A DNA stretch of 64,000 bases, from assembly GCF_002902945.1 (NCBI RefSeq), contig NZ_CP026104.1, positions 62,001-126,000 of the forward strand. The letters are read 5' to 3'. Below are positions 44,238 through 53,089 of the stretch, one piece after another. Both the position numbers and the translations under genes were made by a program. The notes under the pieces are model-generated. The model ran no database searches and was not told the origin of the DNA. It saw only the letters and a list, made by a program, of their open reading frames with translations. This DNA is from Paraburkholderia caribensis. Its GTDB lineage: Bacteria > Pseudomonadota > Gammaproteobacteria > Burkholderiales > Burkholderiaceae. The stretch's first letter is position 1. Every line of letters starts with the position of its first letter.

Positions 44238-45071
44238 ATGAATGCTCGCGATGTCGAGACGAGAACGCGATCCTGGCTTTTTACGCCGGCGACACGCCCC
44301 GAGCGTTTTGCGAATGCAGGCCGGGCGGGGGCTGATGTGCTGATCGTTGACCTGGAGGACGCTGTACGCCCCGAGGAAAAGGACACAGCCCGCCGCCAGT
44401 TGCGCAACCTGCTCAGCCAGCCATTTGGTTCCAGCGCCGCGCTCGCAGTGCGCATCAATACGCCAAACTCGCGCAATGGTCTGAATGACCTCGCTGCGCT
44501 GCTCGACGCAGAGTTTCAACCAGCGTACATCGTGATTCCCAAGGTGGAAGCTGCACAAACGGTTCTGCAGGTGGAAGCGCTGTTATGCGAAGTCGCGAGC
44601 GATGCACGCGTTGTGCCGCTAGTGGAATCGCGCAAGGGCATCGTCGTGCTGCCGGAGGTGCTCGCCGTCGCCTCGCGCGTAGCAGCGGTCATGTTCGGTG
44701 CTGGCGACTATGCCGGGGACGTCGGGGTGCACGCCGATTCGTTCGCCCTATCGGTTGCACGTGTGCAGATCTCGGCCGCGTGCGCGGTGAGTGACGTGCG
44801 CGCCATCGACGCGCCATGCTTCGAGATCGCCAATAGCGGCGCACTGGAGGAAGAAATCCGGTTTGCCGCCGGGAACGGGTTCGACGGCAAGGCGGCCATC
44901 CATCCCTCCCACGTCCGATCAATTAACGCGGCCATGACACCGAACGCCGCCAAGATCGACTGGGCCCATCGCGTGATCGACGCTGCACGGGAAGGTGCGG
45001 CGGTGATCGACGGCCGTATGGTCGACGAGGCGATCGCGCGCGAGGCGAGGCGTGTACTGTCGCGTGCCTGA
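44238..45071 (+). CDS. CitE-like (HpcH/HpaI family) acyl-CoA lyase
   Basis: A 277-residue beta-barrel lyase of the citrate-lyase beta-subunit family. Start 44238 has GGAGG upstream. The first strand reads RSWLFTPATRPERFANAG, the Mg site DVLIVDLEDAVRPEEKDTAR, the central acid VVPLVESRKGIVVLPEV, then MFGAGDYAGDVGV and FDGKAAIHPSHV. Such lyases split (S)-citramalyl-CoA, malyl-CoA or beta-methylmalyl-CoA. With a MaoC hydratase, a CoA-transferase and pyruvate oxidase downstream, citramalyl-CoA to acetyl-CoA plus pyruvate is an attractive reading, but the substrate is inferred. Confidence 0.85.
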   Translation: MNARDVETRTRSWLFTPATRPERFANAGRAGADVLIVDLEDAVRPEEKDTARRQLRNLLSQPFGSSAALAVRINTPNSRNGLNDLAALLDAEFQPAYIVIPKVEAAQTVLQVEALLCEVASDARVVPLVESRKGIVVLPEVLAVASRVAAVMFGAGDYAGDVGVHADSFALSVARVQISAACAVSDVRAIDAPCFEIANSGALEEEIRFAAGNGFDGKAAIHPSHVRSINAAMTPNAAKIDWAHRVIDAAREGAAVIDGRMVDEAIAREARRVLSRA

Positions 45072-45107
45072 GCCTCGCTGTTCTTTTCACTTTAACAGGA
45101 GCATGTT

Positions 45108-45635
45108 ATGAGCGAATCCATCACTGCCTACCGCAAGATCGGAGAGAACCGCTTTCGCGAGGTCTCCGGCCTTTACTACGAAGACTTCGAGGTCGGCAAC
45201 ACGTACGAGCATCGCCCGGGCCGGACCATCACGGATGTCGACAATATCTGGACCACTCTGCTTACAATGAACACGCAGCAGGTTCACTTCGACCAAGCCT
45301 ACGCTAGCCACACCGAATGGAAGAAGTTGCTGGTGGACAGCACCTTCACGCTTGCGCTTCTGACGGGCATGAGCGTTCGAACGGTGAGCGCCAAGGTGGT
45401 GGCCAATCTCGGCTGGAACAACGTGCGCGCGACACATCCAGTTTTTGCCGGTGATACGCTCTATGCCGAATCGACCGTACTCGACAAACGTGAATCGAAA
45501 AGCCGCCCCACGCAAGGTATCGTCACAGTTCTCACACACGGTATCAATCAGGATGGCAAACTGGTGATGTCGTTCGAGCGAACGATGCTCGTATACCGGC
45601 GCGGACATTCGCCGGAAGCGGAAGCTAACTATTAA
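45108..45635 (+). CDS. MaoC-like acyl-CoA hydratase
   Basis: A 175-residue hot-dog-fold hydratase. LYYEDFEVGNTYEHRPGRTIT is the MaoC N-terminal motif; the catalytic-type pair falls in NTQQVHFDQAYASHTEWKKLLVDSTFTLALLTGM. VRATHPVFAGDTLYAESTVLDKRESKSRPTQGIV completes the fold. The length suits mesaconyl-/itaconyl-type single-domain hydratases. It begins 36 bases after the lyase gene and ends 11 before the CoA-transferase, so it is part of one operon that hydrates an unsaturated acyl-CoA for the lyase. Confidence 0.85.
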   Translation: MSESITAYRKIGENRFREVSGLYYEDFEVGNTYEHRPGRTITDVDNIWTTLLTMNTQQVHFDQAYASHTEWKKLLVDSTFTLALLTGMSVRTVSAKVVANLGWNNVRATHPVFAGDTLYAESTVLDKRESKSRPTQGIVTVLTHGINQDGKLVMSFERTMLVYRRGHSPEAEANY

Positions 45636-45646
45636 GGAGAGGCGTT

Positions 45647-46966
45647 ATGGATAACTATGCCATTTATTCTTCAAAAGTTCGCACACCTGAGGAAGCGGTA
45701 TCGTCGATCTCCAACGGTTCGAGTCTGGCGCTCGGCATGGCGATGTCTCAGCCGCCTTCGCTGCTGGCTGCGGTGGCGGCGCGTGCCAGTGCGGGCGATG
45801 TCGATGCTCTGAAGGTCTATTATTTCCACGCTGAATCGTTTCTGAGCGAGACGCTGCTGCGATATGAACTGATGGGCCGGATCCAGCCGCATTGCATGTT
45901 CCTCGGTGAGCCCGAGCGGAAGCTGATCCGGCAGGGCGTCGAAGAAGGCGACCGCAAGGTCGTCTTCTTCGTGCCGAACACCTTCAGCCAGTCGCCGCGT
46001 CTCTTCAGCGACCATATTCCAGTCGATATGATGCTGGTGATGGTGTCGCCGATGGATAGCAACGGCTATTTTACCTTCGGCACCAACAACGATTACACGA
46101 GCTCCGTCGCACGTTCTGCGCGCCGGCTTGTAGTTGAAGTCAATCCAAACATGCCGCGCGTGTTCGGCGATTCTCTTCTGCATGTTTCCGAGGTCGACGC
46201 CATCGTCGAATCCGATCATCCGCTGCCGCAACTGCTGCCAAAGCCTGCGAGCGAAAAAGATCACGTCATCGCGGATCTGATCTCAGGACTGGTTCCCGAC
46301 GGTGCTTGCCTGCAGATGGGTATTGGCGCGCTGCCTAATGCCGTCTGCGGTGCTTTACATGGCCACCGCGACCTAGGCGTGCACACCGAACTGCTGACGC
46401 CTGGGCTCGTCGACCTGATCCGCCGCGGCGTAGTCACAAACCGCAAAAAGGGCGTGAATCGCGGCAAATCGGTCTTTACCTTCGCAATGGGCGATCAGGC
46501 GATGTATGACTTCATGAACGACAACCCCTCCATCGAGAGCTATCCGGTGGACTACGTGAACAGCCCCGCCGTCATCTCAAAGAATCCGAATATGATCTCG
46601 GTGAATTCGACCGTGGAGATGGACCTGACCGGCGCGTGTAATTCCGAGCACGTGAACGGGCACCAGTACAGTGCGACGGGCGGCCAACTCGATTTCGTCC
46701 GCGGCGCCTACAGTTCCGCGGGCGGCAAGTCGATCATCGCGTTCCATTCCACGGCAAGGGGCGGCGCAGTTTCGAAGATCGTGCCGAAGCTATCGGGACC
46801 GGTAACCACGCCGCGCACGGATACGCACATCGTGGTGACCGAGTATGGCGTAGCCAATCTCAAGGGGCTGTCGTCGACGGAGCGGGCGCGAGCGCTGATC
46901 GGTTTAGCACACCCTGACTTCCGTGCGACGCTCAAGGACGAAGCCAAAGCACTTCATCTGATCTAA
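45647..46966 (+). CDS. Acetyl-CoA hydrolase/CoA-transferase family protein
   Basis: A 439-residue class I CoA-transferase (Cat1/AbfT-like). AAGGAGAGGCGTT lies before the ATG. Motifs: MSQPPSLLAAVAARA near the start, the CoA loop LQMGIGALPNAVCGALHGH, HTELLTPGLVDLIRRGVV and the catalytic Glu in SVNSTVEMDLTGACNSE. Near the C-terminus, VVTEYGVANLKGLSSTERARALI is the family signature. It could exchange CoA between acetyl-CoA or succinyl-CoA and a dicarboxylate, supplying the hydratase with substrate, while PoxB downstream makes acetate. Exact donor and acceptor are unknown. Confidence 0.87.
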   Translation: MDNYAIYSSKVRTPEEAVSSISNGSSLALGMAMSQPPSLLAAVAARASAGDVDALKVYYFHAESFLSETLLRYELMGRIQPHCMFLGEPERKLIRQGVEEGDRKVVFFVPNTFSQSPRLFSDHIPVDMMLVMVSPMDSNGYFTFGTNNDYTSSVARSARRLVVEVNPNMPRVFGDSLLHVSEVDAIVESDHPLPQLLPKPASEKDHVIADLISGLVPDGACLQMGIGALPNAVCGALHGHRDLGVHTELLTPGLVDLIRRGVVTNRKKGVNRGKSVFTFAMGDQAMYDFMNDNPSIESYPVDYVNSPAVISKNPNMISVNSTVEMDLTGACNSEHVNGHQYSATGGQLDFVRGAYSSAGGKSIIAFHSTARGGAVSKIVPKLSGPVTTPRTDTHIVVTEYGVANLKGLSSTERARALIGLAHPDFRATLKDEAKALHLI

Positions 46967-46979
46967 TTTCAGGAGTTCG

Positions 46980-48704
46980 ATGATGGCACGACAAACCATT
47001 GCCGATTACCTCACGAACGCGCTGGCTTCCGCAGGTGTCCAACGCATCTGGGGTGTGACGGGCGACAGTCTCAACGGACTATCGGACAGTTTGCGGCGGC
47101 TTGGGGCGATCGAGTGGGTCAATACTCGTCACGAAGAGTCGGCCGCGTTTGCCGCAGGCGCCGAGGCGACGCTGACCGGGAAGCTCGCCGTGTGTGCGGG
47201 AAGCTGCGGCCCGGGCAACCTGCATCTCATCAATGGGTTATTCGATTGCCAGCGCAACCATGTTCCCGTGTTGGCCATCGCCGCTCATATTCCCACTTCC
47301 GAAATCGGGCTTGGCTACTTTCAGGAAACGCATCCACAGGAGCTCTTTCGCGAATGCAGTCACTTTGTCGAATTGGTGACCAATCCACGGCAGTTTCCGC
47401 GCGTACTCGACCGTGCGATTCGCACGGCGCTTGAGTCGCGCGGCGTGGCGGTTATAGTGTTGCCGGGCGACGTGGCGCTCGAAAGCGCTCCCGACGATAA
47501 ACCCGGCGTGCTGTCCCTCGAGGCTTCGGTCACGGTCCCTGATGCGGCGCAGCTCGACAGGCTGGCTCAATTACTGAACGGCTCGGAGGCTGTCACACTG
47601 TTGTGCGGAAGCGGCTGCGGGGGCGCACACGACGAAGTGGTGGCTTTAGCCGACAAATTGGGGGCACCGATCGTTCATGCCTTGCGCGGCAAGGAGCATG
47701 TGGAGTGGGACAATCCGTTCGATGTGGGCATGACGGGACTGATTGGGTTCAGTTCCGGCTATCATGCAATGAAAGCGTGCGAGACGCTCGTGATGCTCGG
47801 GACCGACTTTCCGTATCGGAACTTCTACCCTGCTGGGGCGAAGGTGATTCAAATCGACCGCAACGGCGCCGCGCTCGGCCGCCGGGTGCCCGTAGAACTA
47901 GGTCTCGTCGGCGATGTCAAGGCCACATTGGTTGCGCTTCAGGGGCTGGTCGAGCGCAAGTCAGACCGGCGCTTTCTCGAAGCGGCGCGCAAGCACTATG
48001 CGGAAGCTCGTGTCGACCTCGATGCCTTCGCACGACCATCGCCGCCTGGCAGCCCGATTCATCCTCAGTACCTAACGAAGCTCGTCAGCGAGCTCGCGGA
48101 AGAGGATGCGGTCTTCAGCGTCGACGTCGGCACGCCGACTCTGTGGGCTGCGCGCTATCTCCGCATGAACGGCAAGCGGAGGCTGCTGGGGTCGTTCAAC
48201 CATGGTTCAATGGCGAATGCCTTGCCGCAGGGGCTGGGCGCCCAAGCCGCTGCGCCGAACCGCCAGGTAGTGGCACTTTGCGGCGATGGCGGCCTTTCGA
48301 TGCTGATGGGCGATTTGCTCACGGCGCGCCAAAACCGTCTGCCGCTGACGGTCGTTGTGTTCAACAACAGCTCGCTTGGCTTCGTATCGATGGAAATGAA
48401 AGCGGGTGGCTATCTCGACGACGATACGCAGCTCGGTTCGACCGACTACGCCGCGATTGCTCGCGGCGCAGGCATCGAGGGGATACGCGTGGAGGGCTCC
48501 GCGGATCTGGAGGGCGCCCTCACGCATGCACTCTCGCGGCCGTGGCCCGTGCTGGTAGACGTCGTAGTCGCAAAGCAAGAGATTGCTTTACCGCCCAAGA
48601 TCGAGTGGGCTCACGCGAAGGGCTTCAGCCTGTATATGCTGCGGGCCGTGCTTAATGCGAAGGGCAATGAGGTCGTTGAGCTTGCGACGACCTGGCTGCG
48701 CTAA
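46980..48704 (+). CDS. poxB: Pyruvate dehydrogenase (quinone) / pyruvate oxidase
   Basis: A 574-residue thiamine-diphosphate, FAD enzyme oxidising pyruvate to acetate and CO2 with electrons to quinone at the membrane. N-terminal activating Glu52 in NTRHEESAAFAAGAEA; middle FAD domain GFSSGYHAMKACETLVMLGTDFPY; ThDP motif CGDGGLSMLMGDLLTARQN to VVFNN; C-terminal membrane-binding tail GFSLYMLRAVLNAKGNEVVELA, as in E. coli PoxB, which separates it from acetolactate synthase. It ends the operon that begins with the lyase, 14 bases after the transferase, which implies that pyruvate is a product of the pathway. Confidence 0.93.
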   Translation: MMARQTIADYLTNALASAGVQRIWGVTGDSLNGLSDSLRRLGAIEWVNTRHEESAAFAAGAEATLTGKLAVCAGSCGPGNLHLINGLFDCQRNHVPVLAIAAHIPTSEIGLGYFQETHPQELFRECSHFVELVTNPRQFPRVLDRAIRTALESRGVAVIVLPGDVALESAPDDKPGVLSLEASVTVPDAAQLDRLAQLLNGSEAVTLLCGSGCGGAHDEVVALADKLGAPIVHALRGKEHVEWDNPFDVGMTGLIGFSSGYHAMKACETLVMLGTDFPYRNFYPAGAKVIQIDRNGAALGRRVPVELGLVGDVKATLVALQGLVERKSDRRFLEAARKHYAEARVDLDAFARPSPPGSPIHPQYLTKLVSELAEEDAVFSVDVGTPTLWAARYLRMNGKRRLLGSFNHGSMANALPQGLGAQAAAPNRQVVALCGDGGLSMLMGDLLTARQNRLPLTVVVFNNSSLGFVSMEMKAGGYLDDDTQLGSTDYAAIARGAGIEGIRVEGSADLEGALTHALSRPWPVLVDVVVAKQEIALPPKIEWAHAKGFSLYMLRAVLNAKGNEVVELATTWLR

Positions 48705-49149
48705 TCGGCGTTGCGGCGTCGGAGCCGGTTATGTGCGGTACCCGGTGAGGGGCTGCTGGCACGGCCTACCGGACCGCTTTCCTTGCAGGTGGGATTTCGC
48801 AATGAAGCGCCCGAATGCTATTGCCCGTACCCAGAAAGAAGCTGATTTTTTCACCCCGCTCCTGACAGGATTGGCGGCTCAAGATCGATATGCCAGAAAG
48901 ACAGTCTGCGCTGTTGCCCCTGCGTGTCTGTGAGAGGCCGCCATCGCTGCGGTCCTCGCCGCCTTATCAACATACTCGTTTGTCCAAGGAGCCACCAATA
49001 TTGCGGGGTGATGTTTCTGGTTCCTTGATGCGGGGCGAGGTGGTGGGAAGCGAGGGCGAGAAAAACGCACCGGTTGTTCGACGCGCCGCAGCGGGAGTCG
49101 CATTGCCATCGAGGTCAGTGGTAGACGTCAGGTGGCCTGCGCTATTGGA
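48705..49149. other. Gene-free stretch after poxB
   Basis: About 445 bases with no recognisable gene; frames on both strands are short and low in coding character. I saw no clear terminator hairpin immediately after the poxB stop. Confidence 0.35.
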
Positions 49150-49720
49150 CATGCGCCACGAGCCTGATTGCGCATGATCGGTATAACGAATAAACGGAAC
49201 GCTGCCAGAAAGACGAACGAGAACGCCGCCACCGATGGCCATTGGCCCGACTGCCAGAACCAGCCGCCACGAACCGAGCGCACTCGATCCGAGTTAGTAC
49301 ACGAGCAGATGCAGGGAGGTTGCATGCCGTTGGCGCCGTCCGCAAGCTGTCCGACCCAACTGCTTGCAACCGAATGCGTCGTGACGAAACTCACGGTGAG
49401 TATGGTGATGCCCAGCACTCAACGCAGTGGGCGTCGTGCTTAGGTCAAAGGGCGCGGCAAGTAGGCGACAGCCCCCATAGTTATGCCCGTTTGCGAAGAC
49501 CCCCATGACGAGGCAAACGGTGGCGAAGACTGCGGTCAACGTAAATGATCCACGATGTTTGCATCAGAGGCTGAAGTGATGTGCCGCGCTCGAGTCGGTA
49601 TTGCGCACGAAGATGCGCGACGCCGGCAGGAGCAGGACGAAGGCGAAGAGTTGGCGTTCCGCGACCCCGACGACATACACGATGCACCCGCAACGGCTGC
49701 AGGCGCGATGAGCGAGATCG
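49150..49720 (-). pseudogene. Decayed YnfM-like MFS transporter
   Basis: Reverse-strand pieces in several frames: MGVFANGHNYGGCRLLAAPF (about 49500-49440), SSWVGQLADGANGMQP (about 49370), and VGGWFWQSGQWPSVAAFSFV (about 49280-49210), which match the C-terminal third of YnfM-type exporters. The N-terminal two-thirds are absent or unrecognisable. It is divergent from a broken LysR gene, as ynfM commonly is from its regulator. Confidence 0.65.
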
Positions 49721-49859
49721 GTTGTAGCGGGGTGAGAAGTTTTGTTTTCTTGTTAACTGACCCTCGTGTGTCGCAGTATCGACGACGGAATTCTTTCGCA
49801 GAGGGATTTATACTGCCCAATATATACAGTCACCTGGCTCAATATGTTTTAGCACTCGC

Positions 49860-50732
49860 ATGCAGCTCCGACATTTACGCTATTTCGTGGCCGTCGCTGA
49901 GGCGCGGAACTTTACTCGCGCAGCGGAGCGGGTGGGTATCGGACAGCCAGCGCTCAGTCAGCAGATTAAAAGCCTCGAGCGCGACCTGGGCGTCGATCTA
50001 TTCGTGCGTACGCCGCACGGGGCTGAACTCCGTACGCGGGTAAGGCGTTCCTCGTCGAAGCGCAGCGAGTGCTCAACGCGGCGCGGACCGTGCGGCCGTG
50101 TCGCCCAGCGCGCCGCCCGTGGGAAGTCACGGCGGATCCGTGTTCGCTTTACCGGGTCGGCAGCATTCACCCCGCTTGTGCCCAACATGATCCGTCGCTA
50201 CACGCACCGCTATCCGACGGTCAATCTCACGCTCGAGGAGGCGAATACCCTCAAGCTGCTAGAACGCCTAATCGTGAAGACCATCTTGACGCCGTTTTCT
50301 TTCGCCCGGGGCAGACGTTGCCAGACGGCGTTGCCGACCACTGGTTTCCTGACGAGCCCGTGAAGATCGTAGTGTCCTCTACGCGCGCGCTCGCGGGTGG
50401 TTGCCGCGTTGCACTCACCGCACTCGCCGACGAGGCTTTCGTGATCATGCCTTCACCGGCAGGTATCGCACTGCACGGTGAGATCGTCCGCGCCTGCGCA
50501 TAGGCGGGTTTCAGTCCGCGGCTCGCACAGCCGGCACCGCAGCCCTGCTCGGTGGTCAATCTCGTGACGGCGGGACTCGGCGTGCCGATAGTTCCTGCCG
50601 CCATCGCCCAAGTACATCTCAGGGGAGTGAACTACCTGGATGTGGCCGGCGCCCCTGCGTGCTCGGCTCGCGTTGGGCTGGCGGGAAGGGGAGGCCTCAG
50701 CAACGGTGCGCCAGTTCGCGGAGATGGCCTGA
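49860..50732 (+). pseudogene. Frameshifted LysR-family regulator
   Basis: The HTH is intact (MQLRHLRYFVAVAEARNFTR, AALSQQIKSLERDLGVDLF is near as QPALSQQIKSLERDLG), but the frame breaks near 50035. The effector domain continues in other frames: RVRFTGSAAFTPLVPNMIRR, VNLTLEEANTLKLLERL, then ALADEAFVIMPSPAGIALH, a TAG at 50502, and SVVNLVTAGLGVPIVPAAIA, ending near a TGA at 50730. At least three lesions. An intact protein would be about 295 aa. Confidence 0.82.
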
Positions 50733-51048
50733 GGCATGCACATGGTGGTCCGGTCTGCTGACCCCCTTCTGAAAACGGAGGCGTTGTTGTGTCGCTGCCG
50801 TACCGGCTGTCTTTCCGCGTCAAGTTGCAATATGTGCAATTTTCCTGCAATCGCGTCTGGGTACACTGCAGCGAGTGACGTAAGCGATGTAGGCAGTGGC
50901 CGCCCTGCAAGGGTTGAGGTGGGATCCCGGCGTTGCCTCCTCTTTTGACCGCGCGCCGCAGCCGGCTGCGACTCATTCGGATAATTCGATGCACCGTGCT
51001 GACCAATCAAGACGACAATATTCCTTCAGAAGCACGCGCCGCCCCAAG

Positions 51049-51411
51049 ATGGCGCTCCTGCCAATACCTCGTCCCGTTGCCGACGACCTGTCGCTGCATC
51101 ACCATGTTCTGCTGGAAGGGCTCAGAACGGGCAACGGCAGCCTCTATGCCTGCCAGTATCTGACCAGCGTCGCGATGGCGGCGTTACTTCTCGTCGATCA
51201 GGGCTATGGCTCGCTCGACGGTGTGAGCTTCGATGAATTGCTGGCCGGCATCGCACAAACTACCTCGTCAGGTGGCGAGACGGGTCATTACCATATGGTC
51301 GGCAAGGTCTTCGAGAACTTCGCTCGAGTTGTTGCGCTCCATGACAAGCAGCTTTACTCTGCGCCGATTCGCGCTATAGAAAAGACTCGCGCGATGCTAG
51401 CCCGTCTGTAA
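51049..51411 (+). CDS. Small hypothetical protein
   Basis: About 120 residues if started at 51049; the frame is open to 50896 and no start has a good ribosome site. Alpha-helical by composition (HHVLLEGLRTGNGSLYACQY, VAMAALLLVDQGYGSLDGV), ending VALHDKQLYSAPIRAIEKTR. The LHDxQLxxAPxxA ending is familiar from small Burkholderia proteins of unknown role, but I cannot name a family. No signal peptide or membrane segment. It stands alone between a broken LysR gene and a long gene-free stretch. Confidence 0.55.
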   Translation: MALLPIPRPVADDLSLHHHVLLEGLRTGNGSLYACQYLTSVAMAALLLVDQGYGSLDGVSFDELLAGIAQTTSSGGETGHYHMVGKVFENFARVVALHDKQLYSAPIRAIEKTRAMLARL

Positions 51412-52586
51412 CACGACTCTGCCATTGCAAGACAACAACCCGGTGTCCGGCTCTGCGCGAGCGGTGACGGCACGACGGCAGCATCGGTCACCCAAAAAGT
51501 ACGAGTCATGCAAGCCAGCAACACTAAGTATGGTTTCGTTACCGTAGTGCCTGACACATAGGAGTCTTTGTCTTGCAGGAATGGTTAGTCGTTCTCGGGA
51601 GTGTGGCGGCAGGCGACGGAAAGTCGGAATGGTTCCGGTAAGTTATCCGATGAAGAACTTTAACCTGCAGACGAAGGCGCGCTTTTCACGCCTGGGCGCC
51701 CTGTCGGCTCGACGCAGGCAAGCAGTGGCGACGCCGAATACTTCGACCACTATAGAAACGGCGGCTCCATCGCGGCCTGCGTCGCGCCGGGATCGCCCGC
51801 AGGCAAGGTTAGAATGCCTTTCCGATTGGGAAAGGGTGCTTGAGTAAGCAGCGATTTTCAGCGAGTCCAATATCTTGCACAATGTTTGTAACACGAACAT
51901 CTTGGATGACGGGAAGTGACACGTCCTTCCGATGGGGCACGGGTACCCGGCATTGAGGCGGTTCGTTGCTGCTGTCCACTCGCGCAACGTGCAATCGGTC
52001 TGCCCAGAACGGCGTTCTCCGGAGGTTTAGAGTGGGGCAGGCAAGCTCGTGATGAAGTGCGACCTGCCAATCGAGCATTCCCGGCTGGGCTAGGCGACCT
52101 GGCGGAGGGGGGAGTTGATCGGCTCTATGCGTCGGTCAACGTGCGTCAATGTCCATGGCGTTTCGCAGTCTCGATGTCATCCGCATGGCGTACCACCGCA
52201 GGTCGGGGCAGCGTTCTGTCTCGCGGCGGAGCGGTTACTGGACGTCGAGCTGATGCGCAATCACAAAATACTCGCGACCACGTTGGCGGCCCTGTGCGGA
52301 GGTATCGACTGTTTGACGCGTCGCTTGGCACGATCTGGGAGGCTGGCCAGACGCGCCCGTGTGAGCGATAGCACGCCAAGGAGCGACCCACATGCTACCG
52401 CTCGAGCGTTAAGAAGGGGCGCCAATCTCAGTGCCATTCCCGACACCGCTGTCTGGGCTCGCCGGATACGACGCGCCCAGCCGGTTGGTGAACGCCAAGT
52501 GTCGTCTTGATCTTTACCTCATGCCGCCTACGGGAGCCGATGGCGTTCCCGAACAGCGTGCTTCTGCAACACAAGGAGCCTGAAAG
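51412..52586. other. Long stretch without a recognised gene
   Basis: About 1.2 kb. The best frame (forward, 52115-52510) reads SQSRCHPHGVPPQVGAAFCL and LDVELMRNHKILATTLAALC but has no known family pattern; others look like shadows. It may be decayed DNA between islands. The last 30 bases carry the ribosome site (AAGGAGCC) of the VOC gene. Confidence 0.4.
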
Positions 52587-52970
52587 ATGTCTTTGATTGA
52601 CCACCTCGACCACCTCGTCCTTACCTGTGTCGATTCAGAAGCGACGAAGCACTTCTACACGAAGGTGATGCAGATGGAACTGGAATCGTTCGGCGCAGGT
52701 CGTCTGGCGTTTCGTTTCGGCAACCAAAAGATCAACCTCCACGTGCGGGGCTCAGAGTTCGAACCGAAGGCGCATGTGCCCGTGCCGGGTGCACTGGACC
52801 TGTGCTTCATTGCTTCCGTACCGCTCGCCGAGGTGATCGCTCATCTGGAATCCGTGCAGTGGCCGATCATCGAAGGGCCGGTGGAGCGCACTGGCGCCAC
52901 GCAGAAAATTCGCTCGGTCTATGTCCGCGACCCGGATTTGAATCTCATCGAAATCTCGGAACTGCTGTAA
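52587..52970 (+). CDS. VOC-superfamily (glyoxalase-like) protein
   Basis: A 127-residue protein with two beta-alpha-beta-beta-beta units. First metal-type His in IDHLDHLVLTCVDSEATKHFYTKVM; the last acid in VRDPDLNLIEISELL, as in GLOD5-like and small dioxygenase/glyoxalase proteins. LAFRFGNQKINLHVRGSEFEPKA is typical of the GLOD5-like group. It may act on a small metabolite or be a metal-dependent isomerase. It lies 119 bases before an MFS transporter in the same direction and could be co-transcribed with it. Confidence 0.87.
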   Translation: MSLIDHLDHLVLTCVDSEATKHFYTKVMQMELESFGAGRLAFRFGNQKINLHVRGSEFEPKAHVPVPGALDLCFIASVPLAEVIAHLESVQWPIIEGPVERTGATQKIRSVYVRDPDLNLIEISELL

Positions 52971-53089
52971 CGGAAGACGCGTGTTTGCGGCGCGGCCGGG
53001 GCGCGGCGTCGCTAGCAAATGAAGCAGGAACGTACCGGGCACGCAGATGGCCGGGCGACGCACGCCAAACATTTTCAGGAGACGATGTT

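Noticed and set aside
47603..48655. A 350-codon forward frame inside poxB
   Set aside because: Out-of-frame shadow of poxB without its own ribosome site or recognisable motifs.
52115..52510. A 131-codon forward frame in the 51.4-52.6 kb gap
   Set aside because: Some coding character but no recognisable domain or start context; not called as a gene.
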